Shown here: piece after piece, positions 14,646 to 28,400 of the stretch
Layout of the letters: each line of letters begins with the position of its first letter
Numbering within the stretch: position 1 is the stretch's first letter
DNA from: an uncultured Prevotellaceae bacterium
GTDB taxonomy: Bacteria; Bacteroidota; Bacteroidia; Bacteroidales; Bacteroidaceae
DNA length: 37,590 nt
NCBI GenBank assembly: GCA_946540735.1
Contig: CAMNIN010000039.1
Span: 1-37,590 of the forward strand
Direction: 5' to 3'
Program-made: the position numbers and the translations under genes
The notes under the pieces: model-generated
Databases searched by the model: none
The model's input: the letters and a program-made list of their open reading frames with translations, nothing else
Told to the model about the DNA's origin: nothing

Positions 14646-16403
14646 ATGAAGATGATGAGCCACACACACCGACAAACGCTGACCGCGCTCCTGGCGCTGG
14701 CCCTCTGGCCTGCGGCCGCCGGCGCGCAGACCATCGGCCTCAACACCATATCCAACATAGCGAAGAGCGACCCGCTCATCATCTCAGGTGCCATAGGCAC
14801 GCAGAATACTTACTATCACTCCAGTATAGGCGCAGGATACCGCTCACCCTGGAGCAACTCCTTCTACGCCAACCTCAACATCTCGGTCTATGGCATCTCC
14901 ATGCCCTTCGCTTTCTATTACGGCAACAACAACACTTCCTGGAGTTTCCCCCACATCTCCTTCCACATCGACCCCACCTACAAGAACTGGCGCGGCCATT
15001 TCGGACGCTCCAACATGGCCCTCTCGCCCTACATCATGAACATGTCGTTCAGCGGCGTCGGACTGGAATATAACTCACAGAAATGGCGCTTCGGTGCTTT
15101 CTACGGCCAACTCCGCAATGCCATCAACGACGATCCCACCGATCCTTCTGCCCGCTCACCTCAGTACCGCCGGATGGGTTGGGGACTCAAAGTGGGCTAC
15201 GGGTCATCACGCGACTACATCGATGTCAGCTTCCTCCGGGCATACGACCGCCTCAACTCCGTCGATGAGTACTGGCAGGAGCGCATCCGCCCACAGGAGA
15301 ACATCGCCATAGCCGTCAAGGCAGGTCTCGGCGTCACCAAATGGCTATCACTTCGTGGCAACCTTGCCTTCTCTGCCTTCACCAGCGACACACAGTCGCC
15401 GAAACTTGAGGATACCGTCCACGATCCCTGGGCTGCCGCCTTCGATGCCAAATATACCTCGCTCATGCGCATTGCCGGTGACATCAGTGCCAACATCACC
15501 TTGCCCAATTTCAATACGTCGGTCTTCTACCGCATGGTGCAGCCCGACTACACCACGCTCGGTATGTATTACACGAGCAACAACTACCAGTCGCTGGGTG
15601 TCAACGTCTCGACCACCCTCCTGAAGAAAATCGCCCTCTCGGCCACTTTCTCCGGCCAGGAAGACAACATCACCCGCAAACAACTCTACACCACACGGGG
15701 CTTCGTCTATTCGGCCAACGCCTCGACCAATCTCTCCCAGAACCTCAACTTGTCGGTAGGCTACAACGGCTACCGACAGGTGCAGAGCGGCTGCAAGGCA
15801 CCTGTCAACGACACCACGCGCGTCAACCGCATCATGCACTCGCTCTATATCACCCCATCTTATACCATCGGCGGCGAGATCCTCGACCATGCCATCTCGC
15901 TCTCGGCCAGTTACAACCAGAACAAGGACCTCAACCGCTTCGCCTCTGGGCAGAGCGACGTGAAGACCCTGGCCGCCGGCATCACCTATAGCCTTGGCGT
16001 CAAACCCTGGGAGATGGATTTCACCACTTCATTGAGCCACCAGCAGAGTGACGGCTACAACACCCGATACACAACCGATGTGTTATCCTTGTCCACCGGC
16101 CGCTCCTTCCTCAAAGAGAAGAACCTCAGCACTTCTGCAACGGTATCGCTCTGCTACAACGACGTGCAGGACCGTCAGCGCATGCTCTCGCTTGGTGGCT
16201 ATGTCTCGGCTGGTTACACACTCGCCAAGGTGCATGTTTTCTCGCTCAATGCTGGAGTTAACAAATACAGCGATACCAACATCACCTCTTTCGATGAAAG
16301 CCGCGGCACCACAGAGATCACCGTGTCGCTCAACTACGCATACACCTTCTCGCTCCTCCACCTGAAGCGGAAAGCCAAGGAGAAGAGCAGCACCCCGGAA
16401 TGA
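14646..16403 (+). CDS. predicted outer-membrane beta-barrel protein
   Basis: This is a 585-aa exported protein. ATG 14646 (MKMMSHTHRQTLTALLALAL) begins a signal sequence ending AGAQ; the GTG at 14604 lies in the hairpin and is rejected. The mature part is a run of amphipathic, Tyr/Ser/Asn-rich strands alternating with short turns (for example GFVYSANASTNLSQNLNLSV and SLNYAYTFSLLHL), as in outer-membrane barrels, followed by a charged tail KRKAKEKSSTPE. It is much longer than PorP/SprF proteins (about 300 aa), so it is not simply one of them. It lies 61 bp upstream of the giant gene, which suggests that it anchors, exports or receives that protein. That link is inference. Confidence 0.8.
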   Translation: MKMMSHTHRQTLTALLALALWPAAAGAQTIGLNTISNIAKSDPLIISGAIGTQNTYYHSSIGAGYRSPWSNSFYANLNISVYGISMPFAFYYGNNNTSWSFPHISFHIDPTYKNWRGHFGRSNMALSPYIMNMSFSGVGLEYNSQKWRFGAFYGQLRNAINDDPTDPSARSPQYRRMGWGLKVGYGSSRDYIDVSFLRAYDRLNSVDEYWQERIRPQENIAIAVKAGLGVTKWLSLRGNLAFSAFTSDTQSPKLEDTVHDPWAAAFDAKYTSLMRIAGDISANITLPNFNTSVFYRMVQPDYTTLGMYYTSNNYQSLGVNVSTTLLKKIALSATFSGQEDNITRKQLYTTRGFVYSANASTNLSQNLNLSVGYNGYRQVQSGCKAPVNDTTRVNRIMHSLYITPSYTIGGEILDHAISLSASYNQNKDLNRFASGQSDVKTLAAGITYSLGVKPWEMDFTTSLSHQQSDGYNTRYTTDVLSLSTGRSFLKEKNLSTSATVSLCYNDVQDRQRMLSLGGYVSAGYTLAKVHVFSLNAGVNKYSDTNITSFDESRGTTEITVSLNYAYTFSLLHLKRKAKEKSSTPE

Positions 16404-16464
16404 CTCCCAACCCTGTAAGGACTCCCACACCCCAAGATATACCGTCTAACAAACACGACCGATT

Positions 16465-19400
16465 ATGAACGATTCGACACGATATGGTTTCAGAACAATG
16501 ACAAGGTTGCTCACCTTGATGGTTTGCTGGCTCTCTCTGACTGCTCAGGCACAGGAGAAAGTCACTGTCATGCTCAACCCCGTGCAGCAGGTGCTGCCGC
16601 CGCAGGCTGGCCGGTATATCAGCGATCCGGGCAAGTTTTTCAAGGTGTGGCTGGTCAACAACACCGATGAGCAGCAGCTTGTCCATCTCGGCTTGCAGAT
16701 AGAGCAGCGCTTCCCCAACCAGGAACTTTGGGTGAGCACCCACATGGAGAGCGGGCATATCCCGCAGCGCCCCATTGTGCTTGCTCCCAACCAGCAGAAA
16801 CTGCTCAATGCCATCGAGATGCGCCATCTCTTCGACCATTTCACCAAGTCGGACGTGTTTATCAAGGACGGCCGTCATTTGAATGTCACCAACGGCGACT
16901 ACGGTCTTTTGCCTGAGGGCGAGTATGAAGCATTCCTCACCGCCTACAAATGGGACCCCGAACTCACCTCTCCGGTGGTGTTGAGTGATCCTTCTGGTGG
17001 TAACACCTTATTTAATATTTGCTATGAAGCAGAAGCACCGAAGTTTCTCTCTCCTGTAGTCACCGATATGGACGGTGGACTGGGTGAGTTGAAGGTCGTG
17101 AAGCTTAATAAGAACCTGCCGATTTCATTCACATGGATAGCTCCAACGCTCAACTGCAACGCACCGCTTGTCAATTTCGAGTATGCAGTGCGCATCGTGG
17201 AATTGGGTTCACTCATGCCCGACGAGGCCATGCACACCAACACGCAGACCTTCCTTGAGAGAAAAAACCTCATTTCCACCACATTCACGGTCAATCAGGC
17301 CTATACCCGGCAGATGATTGAGGAGGGACAGGCCGAGGGAAAAATTTATGCCCTGCAGGTGACAGCCACCACACCCTATATGAACGACAACAGCATCTAC
17401 TTCTCGCTCATCAAGAATGAAGGCAAAAGCCCCATTCTCCTCTTCCAACTCTATGACCCCGATTCCAAAGTGCCTGAGTTGGCAGATGTGCCACAAGGTG
17501 GCGATGGCGGCGGTGGCAACGACAACGGAGGCGGCCAAGGTGGCGGCGGAGATGTTAATCCTAATGATGATGGAGGAGGTTATAGCCTCTCACTTGACGA
17601 TGTCAGTGGGAAGTATGATGACATCGATGATTTGTATGTCTTTAGTCAGCCCAAACTCATTAGCCCTTCATTCTCAGGAAGAACGTACCGTACGGTTTAT
17701 CTCGGAGAGAATATCGATGTCGAATGGCGGAAAGCATGGTTTGAAGGAGGGCGCGGTTTGGAGCAGGAGAAGGTTGAATTTGAGTATACGATAAATCTTT
17801 ATACTGGCAATACGGCAGATGATGCAAAGACCATTTTCAATACCACACCAATTTATACGAAGGATAAAATAAAGGAGTGTAATTATACTCTCGACTGGAC
17901 AGATGTGGACTATGATTTTGGAGATGGCACGTATATCATACTCCGTGTCACAGCTACTCCTACCAATGAGGAATCTGTCCGCATGTTGCCCGATGAGAAA
18001 AATTATGTGGATTTTGTATTGACTAATGGCTATGAGGAGACTTTCGAGTGCGGCGAGAGCACAGCCGATGTCGACGACACCACTCCTATCACCACAAAGC
18101 CGGCTTCCAATGCCACGCTCCATATTGGCGCCTGGGATCTTACCTTTGATGCCAATTACGCCAACGTGAAACTGGAGGATGGACTGCTCAAGGGCACAGG
18201 CTGGATTAGTTGGCCGATAGCAGGGCTAAATGCCCGCATCGCCGTGGAATTCGAAGACCTCAAGGTCAATGCTGCAGGCCAAGTCTTCGAAGGCACGTGC
18301 AAGACCCGTGGCAATCCCACCACCGAAAAGGAAAACGTGACTATAAACGGCAAGTCCTATTCACCCGATGAAATAGCCAAATCGCTCTTCGAGGAAGATG
18401 CCCTCAACGACATCTTTGGCCTTTCTGGCCTGCCTGCCGAACTTCAGGAGAAAGTGCAGAACGAGGGAGCCAGCCTCGCCCAAAGCTATAACATCGGCAA
18501 ATATTACTCGATGTATAAGAAGGCTGAGAACCTTTGGACCTCCGGCACCCTCGCCGACCTCTATTTCCCACTCTCCTTGCCCAAGTCCATCAAAGACCAG
18601 CTGCCCAAGGATTTCGATATCCAGATTGCCGACATGACGTTCACGCCCACGGCAGCCATCATGAATGTCATCGCCGAGATTGTCATGCCCAATTCCGATG
18701 TGTTCGAAGGCCAGCAGGTGCTCGTCTTCGGCGCACCGCGCCTCTGTGTGCAGCCCGACCGCATCCTGCCCGAGGACGGCGTGATTGCGCTTCTAAGCAA
18801 TTTCCCCATCAAAGACCCGACGAGCGAGTTCGTGCTCACCTTCAAGGCTCCTACCAACCCCCTTGACCCAGTCAGCCATGACGGTTGCTTCATCCGCTGG
18901 GAGAATGATGAGTTCGATGCACTTGGACTGGAGATCGCCATGTTGCTGCCCAACACCAAGCGGATCATCAACGGCCAGACGCAGGATGACATTCCCGCCC
19001 TCCTTGATCTCTATGCAACTATCGAGAAGGGACAGTCGGCTGTCAACTTCCTTGCCGAGGGCACGCTGACCCCGTTTGAAGTGACCGATCTGCCCGGTTG
19101 GAAATTCGCCAACGATGAGCAAGGTAGTGGTCTGACGGTGATTTTCGACCACAACACTGAGCGTAATGGAGACCACATGCCCTCCATCAGCAAGATGGAT
19201 GAACTCTATCCCAACAAGGCATTTGATCCCAGACTTTGCGGTAGTGGTGTGAGCGATTCTGATACAGGATGGAATCATTGGGTGGGTGTCTATATCAACA
19301 ACCTTAATGTGGAATTCCCCAAGTTCGCCGTCTTTGGTAATGGAGATGAGGGCTTGAAGATTGGTGCCCAGCACATGCTTATCGATGCTTCTGGCATCAC

Positions 19401-22400
19401 CTGCAAGGCATTCTCCAAAGACATTCTCAATGCCGAGACAGGTTCTTGTGGCGGCTGGGCATTCAGTGTCAGTAATGCCACCGTTGATATCGTGCAGAAC
19501 AATTTCGATAACTGTCAGATTGATGGCAGTTTCGGTGTACCTTTGTTGGGCAAGGCCGCTCAGAAGAAAGCTGCAGAGGAGACCAAAAAGACAAAGGGCA
19601 TCGACTGCAGCGACAACAGCGGCAAAGATGACTATAAGGACATCGACTATCATTGCGAAATACGGCATCTCACAGCGATGGAGGATGTAAACATCGAGAA
19701 ATGGAATGCTGCCGGCACACAAAAGGAGACAACCACGCGCCGAGGGTACAAGAACAACCGTCTTGCCTACGTCTTCTCAACCGACAATTCCGTTGGCGTG
19801 GATCTCACGCTTAACTTTGTGCTTGGCAATCTGACGTTGAAAAACGAACAGACCTACTTCCTCGTGGAGTCGATAGATGATGATCCTGACAAAGAAGGTG
19901 ATCAGGCCTACACCCAGGTGGAACTGTGCATGGCGGGCGATATCTCCATTATCGGATCCACCACCATCAACGAAAAGCTCGACGGCCTGAAGAGCCGCTT
20001 CTCAGGGTTGGCAAAGATTCTGGAGGATACCAAACTGCCTATCCACATGCCAGGCATCCATTTTGCCAAGATGCGCCTGTCGAACAAGAAAGAAGCCGAC
20101 TGGAGAACAGATCTCGGCCTCGACAGCAACAATCTTCACCAGAATCGCCTGAAAGCCCAGGAAAACTGGCTCAAGAACACCTATAAGATGTGGGATATCA
20201 CTTCTGGTGAAGAAGTCGAACTGAGCAAAGATGAGTGTTACTTCAACTACGGCGAGTGGTCTCTAGCCTCTGAACGCAAGAAAATCGGACCTTTCTCATT
20301 CAATCTCAAGGAGTTCAAACCCAAAATGGATGGTGACAGGTTCTCCCTCAATATCAATGGTGACATCGGACTTGTAGAGGATAAAATCTGTGTGGGCGGG
20401 GATATTGCCATTTCGGCTGATCTCCACAAGGAAGGAGGTTTCAAGAATATTAAGAACTGGTACCTCTCCGACGGTGATTTCGAGTTGAAAGAACTCAGTC
20501 TCGACCTTGACTTCACTATGCTCCATTTCTTTGGCAAACTCAACATTGGTAGTAACGATGAAGGAGAGAATGGTTATGCTGGCGAACTTGACATTACAAT
20601 CAAGGAACTCTTCGAACTCAAATGCACTGGCGGCTATTACAACCATAAAGCCAGTAACCTCTCTTCTGAAGAGAAGGAAATGCTAAAGGCTGATGACCCG
20701 GATTTCAAAGATGTCGCAGTAAGCAATATTACTGATGTCAACTATTCTTGGGGATATTTCACCATCAGTGTGGCGAGTGAAGCCGGACTGCGCTTCGATC
20801 CCGTTGTCATCAATCGCATCAGCGGCGGCTTCTACTTCAATTGCAAGCCGTTGGCGGCAGCGGCGGCTGAAGGCAAGAAAAGTCATGAATTTGTAGGCAC
20901 ACCCAAGGGACAGTATGGTATGATAGGTGTCGCTTTTGGTTTGGGCATGTCAACCTCTGCGGGTGAGAAAGTGCTTAAGTTGGACGCTGACATGCTCGTA
21001 GTTTATGACCGGCAGAACAAATGCCTGTCCGCCTTTAAGTTCTATGGTGGCGTGGAAGCTGTGGGCAGCCTCATCAAGGCTGATGTCACCCTGGTCTATG
21101 TGAATGACAAGAATAGTTCGGGAGTAACACTCGACCGTTACCTCAGCCTTAACATGACTATGGAGGCCGGATGGACGACCAAAGAACTGGAGAATTTTGT
21201 TGGAGAAGTCAATGATAAACTAAAAGAACTCAAGGGTGAGTTTGACAAGTTCTCGAGCGATATCAAAGGTTTGAGCACTGATCCAAAGACCGCTATGCAA
21301 GGTCTTAAACGACTCTCGGGCAAGGATAGTGATAATCCACCCGATTATAATGCACTCGATAATCTTTCTGAAGAAGACTCTGGCGAAACAGTGAAATCTG
21401 ATTCTAAAACAGATAAAGAGCGCGAAGACCTCGGCTTGACAGCCATGCGTACCAAGGTTCAGCTTGAATTCATGGTGACATGGGTGAAGAACAAAACAAT
21501 GAACACCACTCCCAAGTGGCACCTTTATCTTGGTGAACCCACTCCTGACAAGCGATGCACCTTCACCTACATCGACTTTGACTCCAAGATATGCAGCGCG
21601 CACATTGGCGCCGACGGTTACATCTGTGTGGGCAACGAACTACCCAACAACGGAGAATTGCCTCCTATACCTGACAAAATATCGGAGTTCCTGTCTGGGC
21701 ACAAGTATTCCAACGCGGACATGGGTGCTGATGAAGCCAAAGTGGCTCGCTCACGAATGTCTGTAGTAAAGGGCATGCTCAATCCTGGCAATATCAATGG
21801 CGGCGTGATGGTGGGTGCCTCGGCATGGGGTGACATCTCCATCGACCTCGGACTTCTGAAGGGTAGCCTGGGCGCTACCGCAGGTTTCGACGCTGCACTT
21901 GTAAACTATGGTAATTCGGCCTTCTGTATGAACAACGGTTCAACTATGGGTTACAAGGGGTGGTACGCCACCGGTCAGCTTTATGCCTATCTCTGGGCTA
22001 ACCTTGGTGTGCATATCGATCTCGGTGCACTCTATGAAGGAGATATCTGGTTCTTCGATGCTGGCATCGGAGGTGTGCTCGAAGTGGGTCTTCCCCATCC
22101 CTCATGGGTGGAAGGACAGGCCCGTATCAAGATGGAATTCCTTGGCGGATTGTTTAAAGTCAACAAGAAATTCCACTTCTCAGCCGGCGGCCACTGCATT
22201 CCTTTCCGTGGCAATGCTCTCGACGGTTTCTCACTATTCTCAGGTGTAAATATGGGCAGCGACAGCCTCTATCAGGCTCTCTGCCGTCCGGAGTTTGCCA
22301 TCTCCAAGGGTGATGTGAGCAAGATGATTGTCTCAACCAATGCCTCTCTTGGTAGCCACTACCGCCTCATCGACCCAACTTATGTGGTGGAAATGGCCAA

Positions 22401-25400
22401 GAATCATTTCGGATTGGAAGAGTCTGAAATCACAGACGAGATACGTGACTCTCTCAGTCTCCAGGCCTCACGCACCTATGTGTTTGACCTTGAAAAGAGA
22501 ACCAATGATTATGGAAAACTGGGCGTGCGACTTGTTGATCTGGGAAAAGAACCTACCAATATATTGAAAAGAAACCCAAACGTTACGGAGGAACAGTTCT
22601 ATAAGGAATGTTCTCAAAATTTGAATCCTGATTGGCGAAAGAATAAACCTCCATACGATAACATGCTTGCCGCTGTTGCCTCAAGATACTATAAGAGGGA
22701 GAACACCATCTATGACGGGAGTTGCAAGATGAGCAGCTATAATATCAACGACATTATTGAGGGTGAAATCATCAAAGAGAATACCGTCAGCAGGATGACA
22801 CATTTGTTGGTTCGTGAAGTTGTTAATGGAGCAACAGGAAATACCATTCCAGCCAATGGCATTGGTACTTTTGTTGACTATGTTTATGTCAGCGCCATTA
22901 GTGATGGAAATTCCATCATTGAGAAGACGGTGAACTTCCGTGAGGACAAAGGACAGAACTTCCATCTCTGCGACATGGATGTGGAGAAGGGACACAGCTA
23001 TGCTTTGATTTTAACTGGTACTGCCTATGAGATCAACAATGGCGAGAGGATGTGGTGTGAATATGTTCGCTCGAAGAACGATAAAATGGAGACGATTCCC
23101 ATGAAATGGAATCAGGAGAAAATATGGTTCTTCCGTGTGAAAGATGATGATGAGGACATGATCAACAAATATGAACTCAGTACTCTCGAGCCATATGTCG
23201 CCTTGGCCTATCCGTCGGTTGATGGTGTCAAGGTGCAGAATGACAGCACAACTGCATTCACTGCTTACTACAACGATATCAAATATCCGAATATCGCACT
23301 CAACCGTGACCTGACCAATGACATACGTCAGAATGAACTGAAGTGGACGCTCACGGCATATCAAACAGAGGATTTTGAGACAAACCCGGAGCATAAGCCT
23401 ATAAGAGTGCAGACGAGGAATGTCAAATATCTCACCAATCCCGCAAGTTCGAATTCCGACCTAAATAAGCCAGCCGACTATGTAAATATCGTGCCAGAAA
23501 GTTGGTTTGATGATATTAAGGAATTCAACAATCTCATCGACCAGCAAGGAAAGAATTATGATTTCAGCAATGAACTCTATCATCTGCAACTTGGCTATAC
23601 CTACAAAGCGCCTCAGAGAAACGCTGATGGTTCGTTGAAAAGACACAATGGGCAATCTTGGGCAGCCGTACTTGAAACAGATAGAGACACTACAGTGTAT
23701 TTGGTCGATCTATGGATGACAGCTGCTCCGCATCGTGTGAATATCAACGGGTCAACGAAAACAGACTCATGGCTCGAATCCACCTCTCCTGAACTTACGG
23801 GTGATCTATTGGATTATGTCGAGCCATTTGTGGGAGTAAGTCCTTCAAACTATACCGTTTTGGATTATGATGGAATGAACGGTCTGACAGATGATGCCAT
23901 TGTGTTCAATAACTTGAAATACAACAGTACTCCCATGCGCCTCCTTGACCCGTGGCTCTATCTTGCCTACCTTTCAAAGTGGACTTTCGTGGGCGACCAT
24001 GTCATCAACAGCTATGCCTTTGATAATGTTCCCACTCTATTTGCTTCGGAGTCGCTCATTTACGACTACAACAGCTCGGTCATCAACAGCGACTTCATCA
24101 AGGGCGATTATTCCAAATCGCTGTGGGAATTGCGCAATGACATGTTCAACACATGGAATGATTGGCATTATAATAATGCAAAGCAGCCCGAGTGGCCTTT
24201 GCCCTCTACGCTGAAAACCATTGGTGGCATAACTGCGGCCAACCAGAATGGAAGGGTGTCAACATTCAAACCACTCAACTTGAGGCTCAACCAACCCAGA
24301 GCTTTGGCTTACTCCGACTTGTTGTGGAATTTCGATGCACCGTATGTGGTTGCTTCGCATATGAGCGCAGATTTGAAGGAACAGGCCCGGACATTATACG
24401 ATTATTTCGCAGAGAGCTGGTCTCTTGGATGGGGTCCTACTATGGCTTTATTATTTGATCAAAAGGTGCAGGCGTTCAACAATCTGCATCGGGGTCACTA
24501 TCTGGAATATACCTATCGTGGCGTGACCGCCAAGGTGCCTTATTATCAGCTGCCGCTCATATTCGGTGGATGCTTCTCCAATGAGGGCATTTTAGATACA
24601 GAGGTTTCTGCGGCGGGCAATAGGACATTCTACAAATCCATAGGATTGTCAGATGATGTCAAGGAATTTGGTCGCTGGAACAGCGCCAATTCCAGTCTTT
24701 TGTTCTTCCGCTTGATTGGAAACGAGGCACAACCGAAGTACGACAATCAACCTATCAAGAGTTTCCGCCGAAACAACTGGCTGTCGAACTACCAGTCCTA
24801 TCCATATCCCGATTCTGATAAGGAAAAGCGCTTGCAGGTGGAATATGACGAGTTTAACATCCAAAAAGCAAGGAGTAGTGTGTTCCGATTCTACGCACAT
24901 GCTTACAGAGTGGATTCCTACAACATGAGCACTGGTGAATACGTGATGCTCAATCGTGGTGCATATCCTCATGAAGATCAATTCAATATGGGTAAAGATG
25001 GCATTCCCGATGAATGGACTGATGCTCTTGGAATGGTTGGAGAAGAGATGAATCCAAACCTTGAAGAGAAATACACCTATGCCATTTGGACTGAGAGCGA
25101 CAAGACGCTGACGCTGCTCTATTCCGACCAGATTTATGAAAGAGATGGTATGTATGGAGGCAAGACTATCACAGATGTATGGCGTGGTGACAATTTCATG
25201 CGTGCGGACAGGCATAAGAACATCCGGGAAGCCGCAGAGACGGTTGTCATTGATTGGTCGATGCGTGATGCGACATTCACGGATTTGAGCTACTGGTTTA
25301 AAGATTTCAAAAAAGTAAAAGAGATCTGGGGCTTTGAGTATCTCAATTGGGAATATGTGACCAATGTGTCTCACATGTTTGAAAATTGTGAGTTGCTCAC

Positions 25401-28400
25401 TAAGTTAAATCTCAGCACCATGAAGGAAACATCGTGGAATATCACTGATATGTCGAGCATGTTTGAAAACTGCAAATCCTTGAAAGACCTCAGTGTATGG
25501 TTCTTCAATACACAGAAGGTGGTGGACATGTCAAGGATGTTCAAGGGGTGTGAAAAAGTGGAAGATCTTCCACTTAGTAACTTCACATCTGAGAATCTTC
25601 TCAACACCAAAGAGATGTTTGCTGGTTGCAAGAATCTGAAAAAAGTATACATATACTTTGAAGGCAAATCGATAAAGGATTGTTCGCAGATGTTCGCTGG
25701 CTGTCCCAATCTTGTTTACTTGGATATAGAGGATTTCGCTCCGGAGCAAGTTGATGATTGCACGAGTATGTTCACTGATGTCACATCTGATTTGCAGATT
25801 CATATCTCTTATTATCTCCCCTGTGATATTCAGGCACAAATCCCATCTATTGGCTCCTATATGAAATATACGACTCAAGCCATTGATGTTTCTTCCAATG
25901 TGAAGGTGAAGAATCATCCGATGCAGGCGCTCTATTGCAAGAATAATAGCGGTGAGTATGAACTTCATTTCATCAAGGACAGAATCCAATACGAGAAGGG
26001 AGACACCTATCGTTATAGTCATTCTTATCTATCTCATGGACTACCAGTGATAGAAAACCAGAATTTGACAGTAGAGGAGGCATGGCGCTTTGATGACTTT
26101 AAAGACACAAGAGTTATCTCGACACGACATGGAGAGAGACACTGGGATCCCAATAAGAACAAGTTTGAAGGTGATTTCTTCATGACCAGTCAAGTTTCCA
26201 GTACGAATAACAGCATTCCATGGGAGAACGTGAAGGCAACGATCAAGCGTGTCGTCTTTGAAGAATCCTTTGCAAGCGAGTCTTCCCAATGCAAGTTGGA
26301 TAGGTTTATGTCAACGCGAAAGTGGTTCTCTGGATGCAGCAACCTTGTGTCTATCTCAGGCTTGGAATACCTTATCACTGAGTATGTACAGGATATGAAG
26401 GAAATGTTTGCAGGATGCAAGAATCTCCAGGATTTCACCATCTTCGAATATACCAGCAATGTCACCGACATGGAGGGTATGTTCAAAGATTGTCAAAGTC
26501 TCACTACGCTTGATTTGAGTTCATGGCTCACATGGAAGGTAGAAGACATGTCAAATATGTTCAGCCAGTGTCGCTCGCTGCGGGAGTTGAATCTTGAGAG
26601 ATGGAATACGACTGCCCTTAAGTCATGTGGCTCAATGTTCTATCAAGTGCCTAAGACGTGCTATATAAGAATCTGCAACTCAATCGGCAGCAAGATTTAT
26701 ACTGCTCAGTTGGACAAGACTAATTATCCTTATCTTGAAGTGAGCAATTGCACGTCACGTAAGCCTTTACGTGAGCATACACACGATTTTACTTCAAAAT
26801 TAGGTGTGGCACAGGTCATTTGGACTGCCGACGATAATACATTGACCTTTACCAAAGGTGGTGGAAAGAAAGTGGGTGATGACTTCAATGGTCATACCGT
26901 GACGGGTGTCTGGAGCAGTGAGGAAGTGACCAATTCACCAGAGAATGAAGCTCCAGGATGGACCAAGACCATTACCCGTGACAACAAAATGGAAGCCGTA
27001 GGAGGTTCTGCATACGGGAAGGCGGTCAAGGTTGTCATCGACGAGTCGTTCAGCAGTGTGCAGCCTCACTCCACAAGCTATTGGTTCCAGTTGGGTTCGC
27101 AGATGAAGACAATAGAAGGACTTCAATACCTTAACACGTCAGAAGTGGAGTCGATGAACAGGATGTTCGCCACTTGTGGCACGACTCTTCTGAGAGACAT
27201 GAACTTCAATACCTCGAAGGTGAAGTCAATGGAAGGCATGTTTGCCGATTGCAGGGTATCATATCTCAATGACATCACAAGCTTTAACACAGACAATGTG
27301 ACGAATATGGCCAACATGTTCAATGGGTGTAATAATCTCCAGTCTTTGGACCTCAGTAACTTCAAAACCCAACATGTAACGGACATGACAGGTATGTTCA
27401 GAAATTGCAACTTTGTGAAGGAGCTTGACCTCTTGAGCTTTGACCTGTCGAACGTCAGAGAAATCAGCTATATGTTTAATGGATGTACGATACTGAAGAC
27501 GATGCATATAAAGGACTTCGATTTGACTTCAAATGCAGTCAAGAATTCTATGTATGTGTTCAACGGTCTTAGTGAATGCAGAGTCTATGTCCATAAGACT
27601 GAGGAAGAGTGTCCAAATTTGAGGTATGACTTCTCGAGAATGGGCTTTAGCAGCGAGACGGGAGAGATAGCATTCTTTGCTCCACAGGTCATTTGGACAG
27701 AGGACAGCCATACTCTGACATTCGTCAGTTCTCTAAGCGGTGTTATATACACACCGGGAGAAAACTACAATGGACAGACTGTGACGGCTGTATGGAGTGG
27801 CTCCGACATCACCAATACGCCGGTGAATGATGGCAAAGCGCCTTGGACGGATACAGTGAAAAACAAGCTAACAAAGGTGGTTATTGACCAATCGTTCAGT
27901 GACGTGAGACCCAAGAGCACGGCTTATTGGTTCGCCATGCCAAGGATAAGTGAGAGCAGCGATGGTGGGTCAGGTTTTGATCCGAATAAAGCTTATGAGG
28001 GTAATAATGTATTAACAAACAATTATGAAGCTTTCACAGGGCTGGAGTACTTAAATACTTCAGAGGTGACAGACATGACAAGAATGTTCAACTATTGCAG
28101 AGTCCGTTCCGGCCTTGACTTGAGTCATTTCAATACGGAGAAAGTAACCTCTATGAATGAAATGTTTGCTGGATGTTTAAGCCTGAACCCGCTGAATTTT
28201 GCAAGTTTCAACACCTCCAATGTCACCAACATGCAAGGTATGTTCTACGAATTAAGTGCTAATACACTTGACATCTCTGACTTTAACACCAACAAGGTGA
28301 CCAATGCCGACAGGATGTTCAGTAGTTCTTCTATCTCCAACCTCAAAGTTGGCCCCGACTTCCAGTTCAAGAACATGACGACTAAGGCCCAAGATGCTTT

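Noticed and set aside
18793..19722. Long minus-strand ORF (309 codons) inside the giant gene
   Set aside because: It is antisense to a clear coding frame, has no promoter box or recognisable domain; typical of shadow ORFs in this codon usage.
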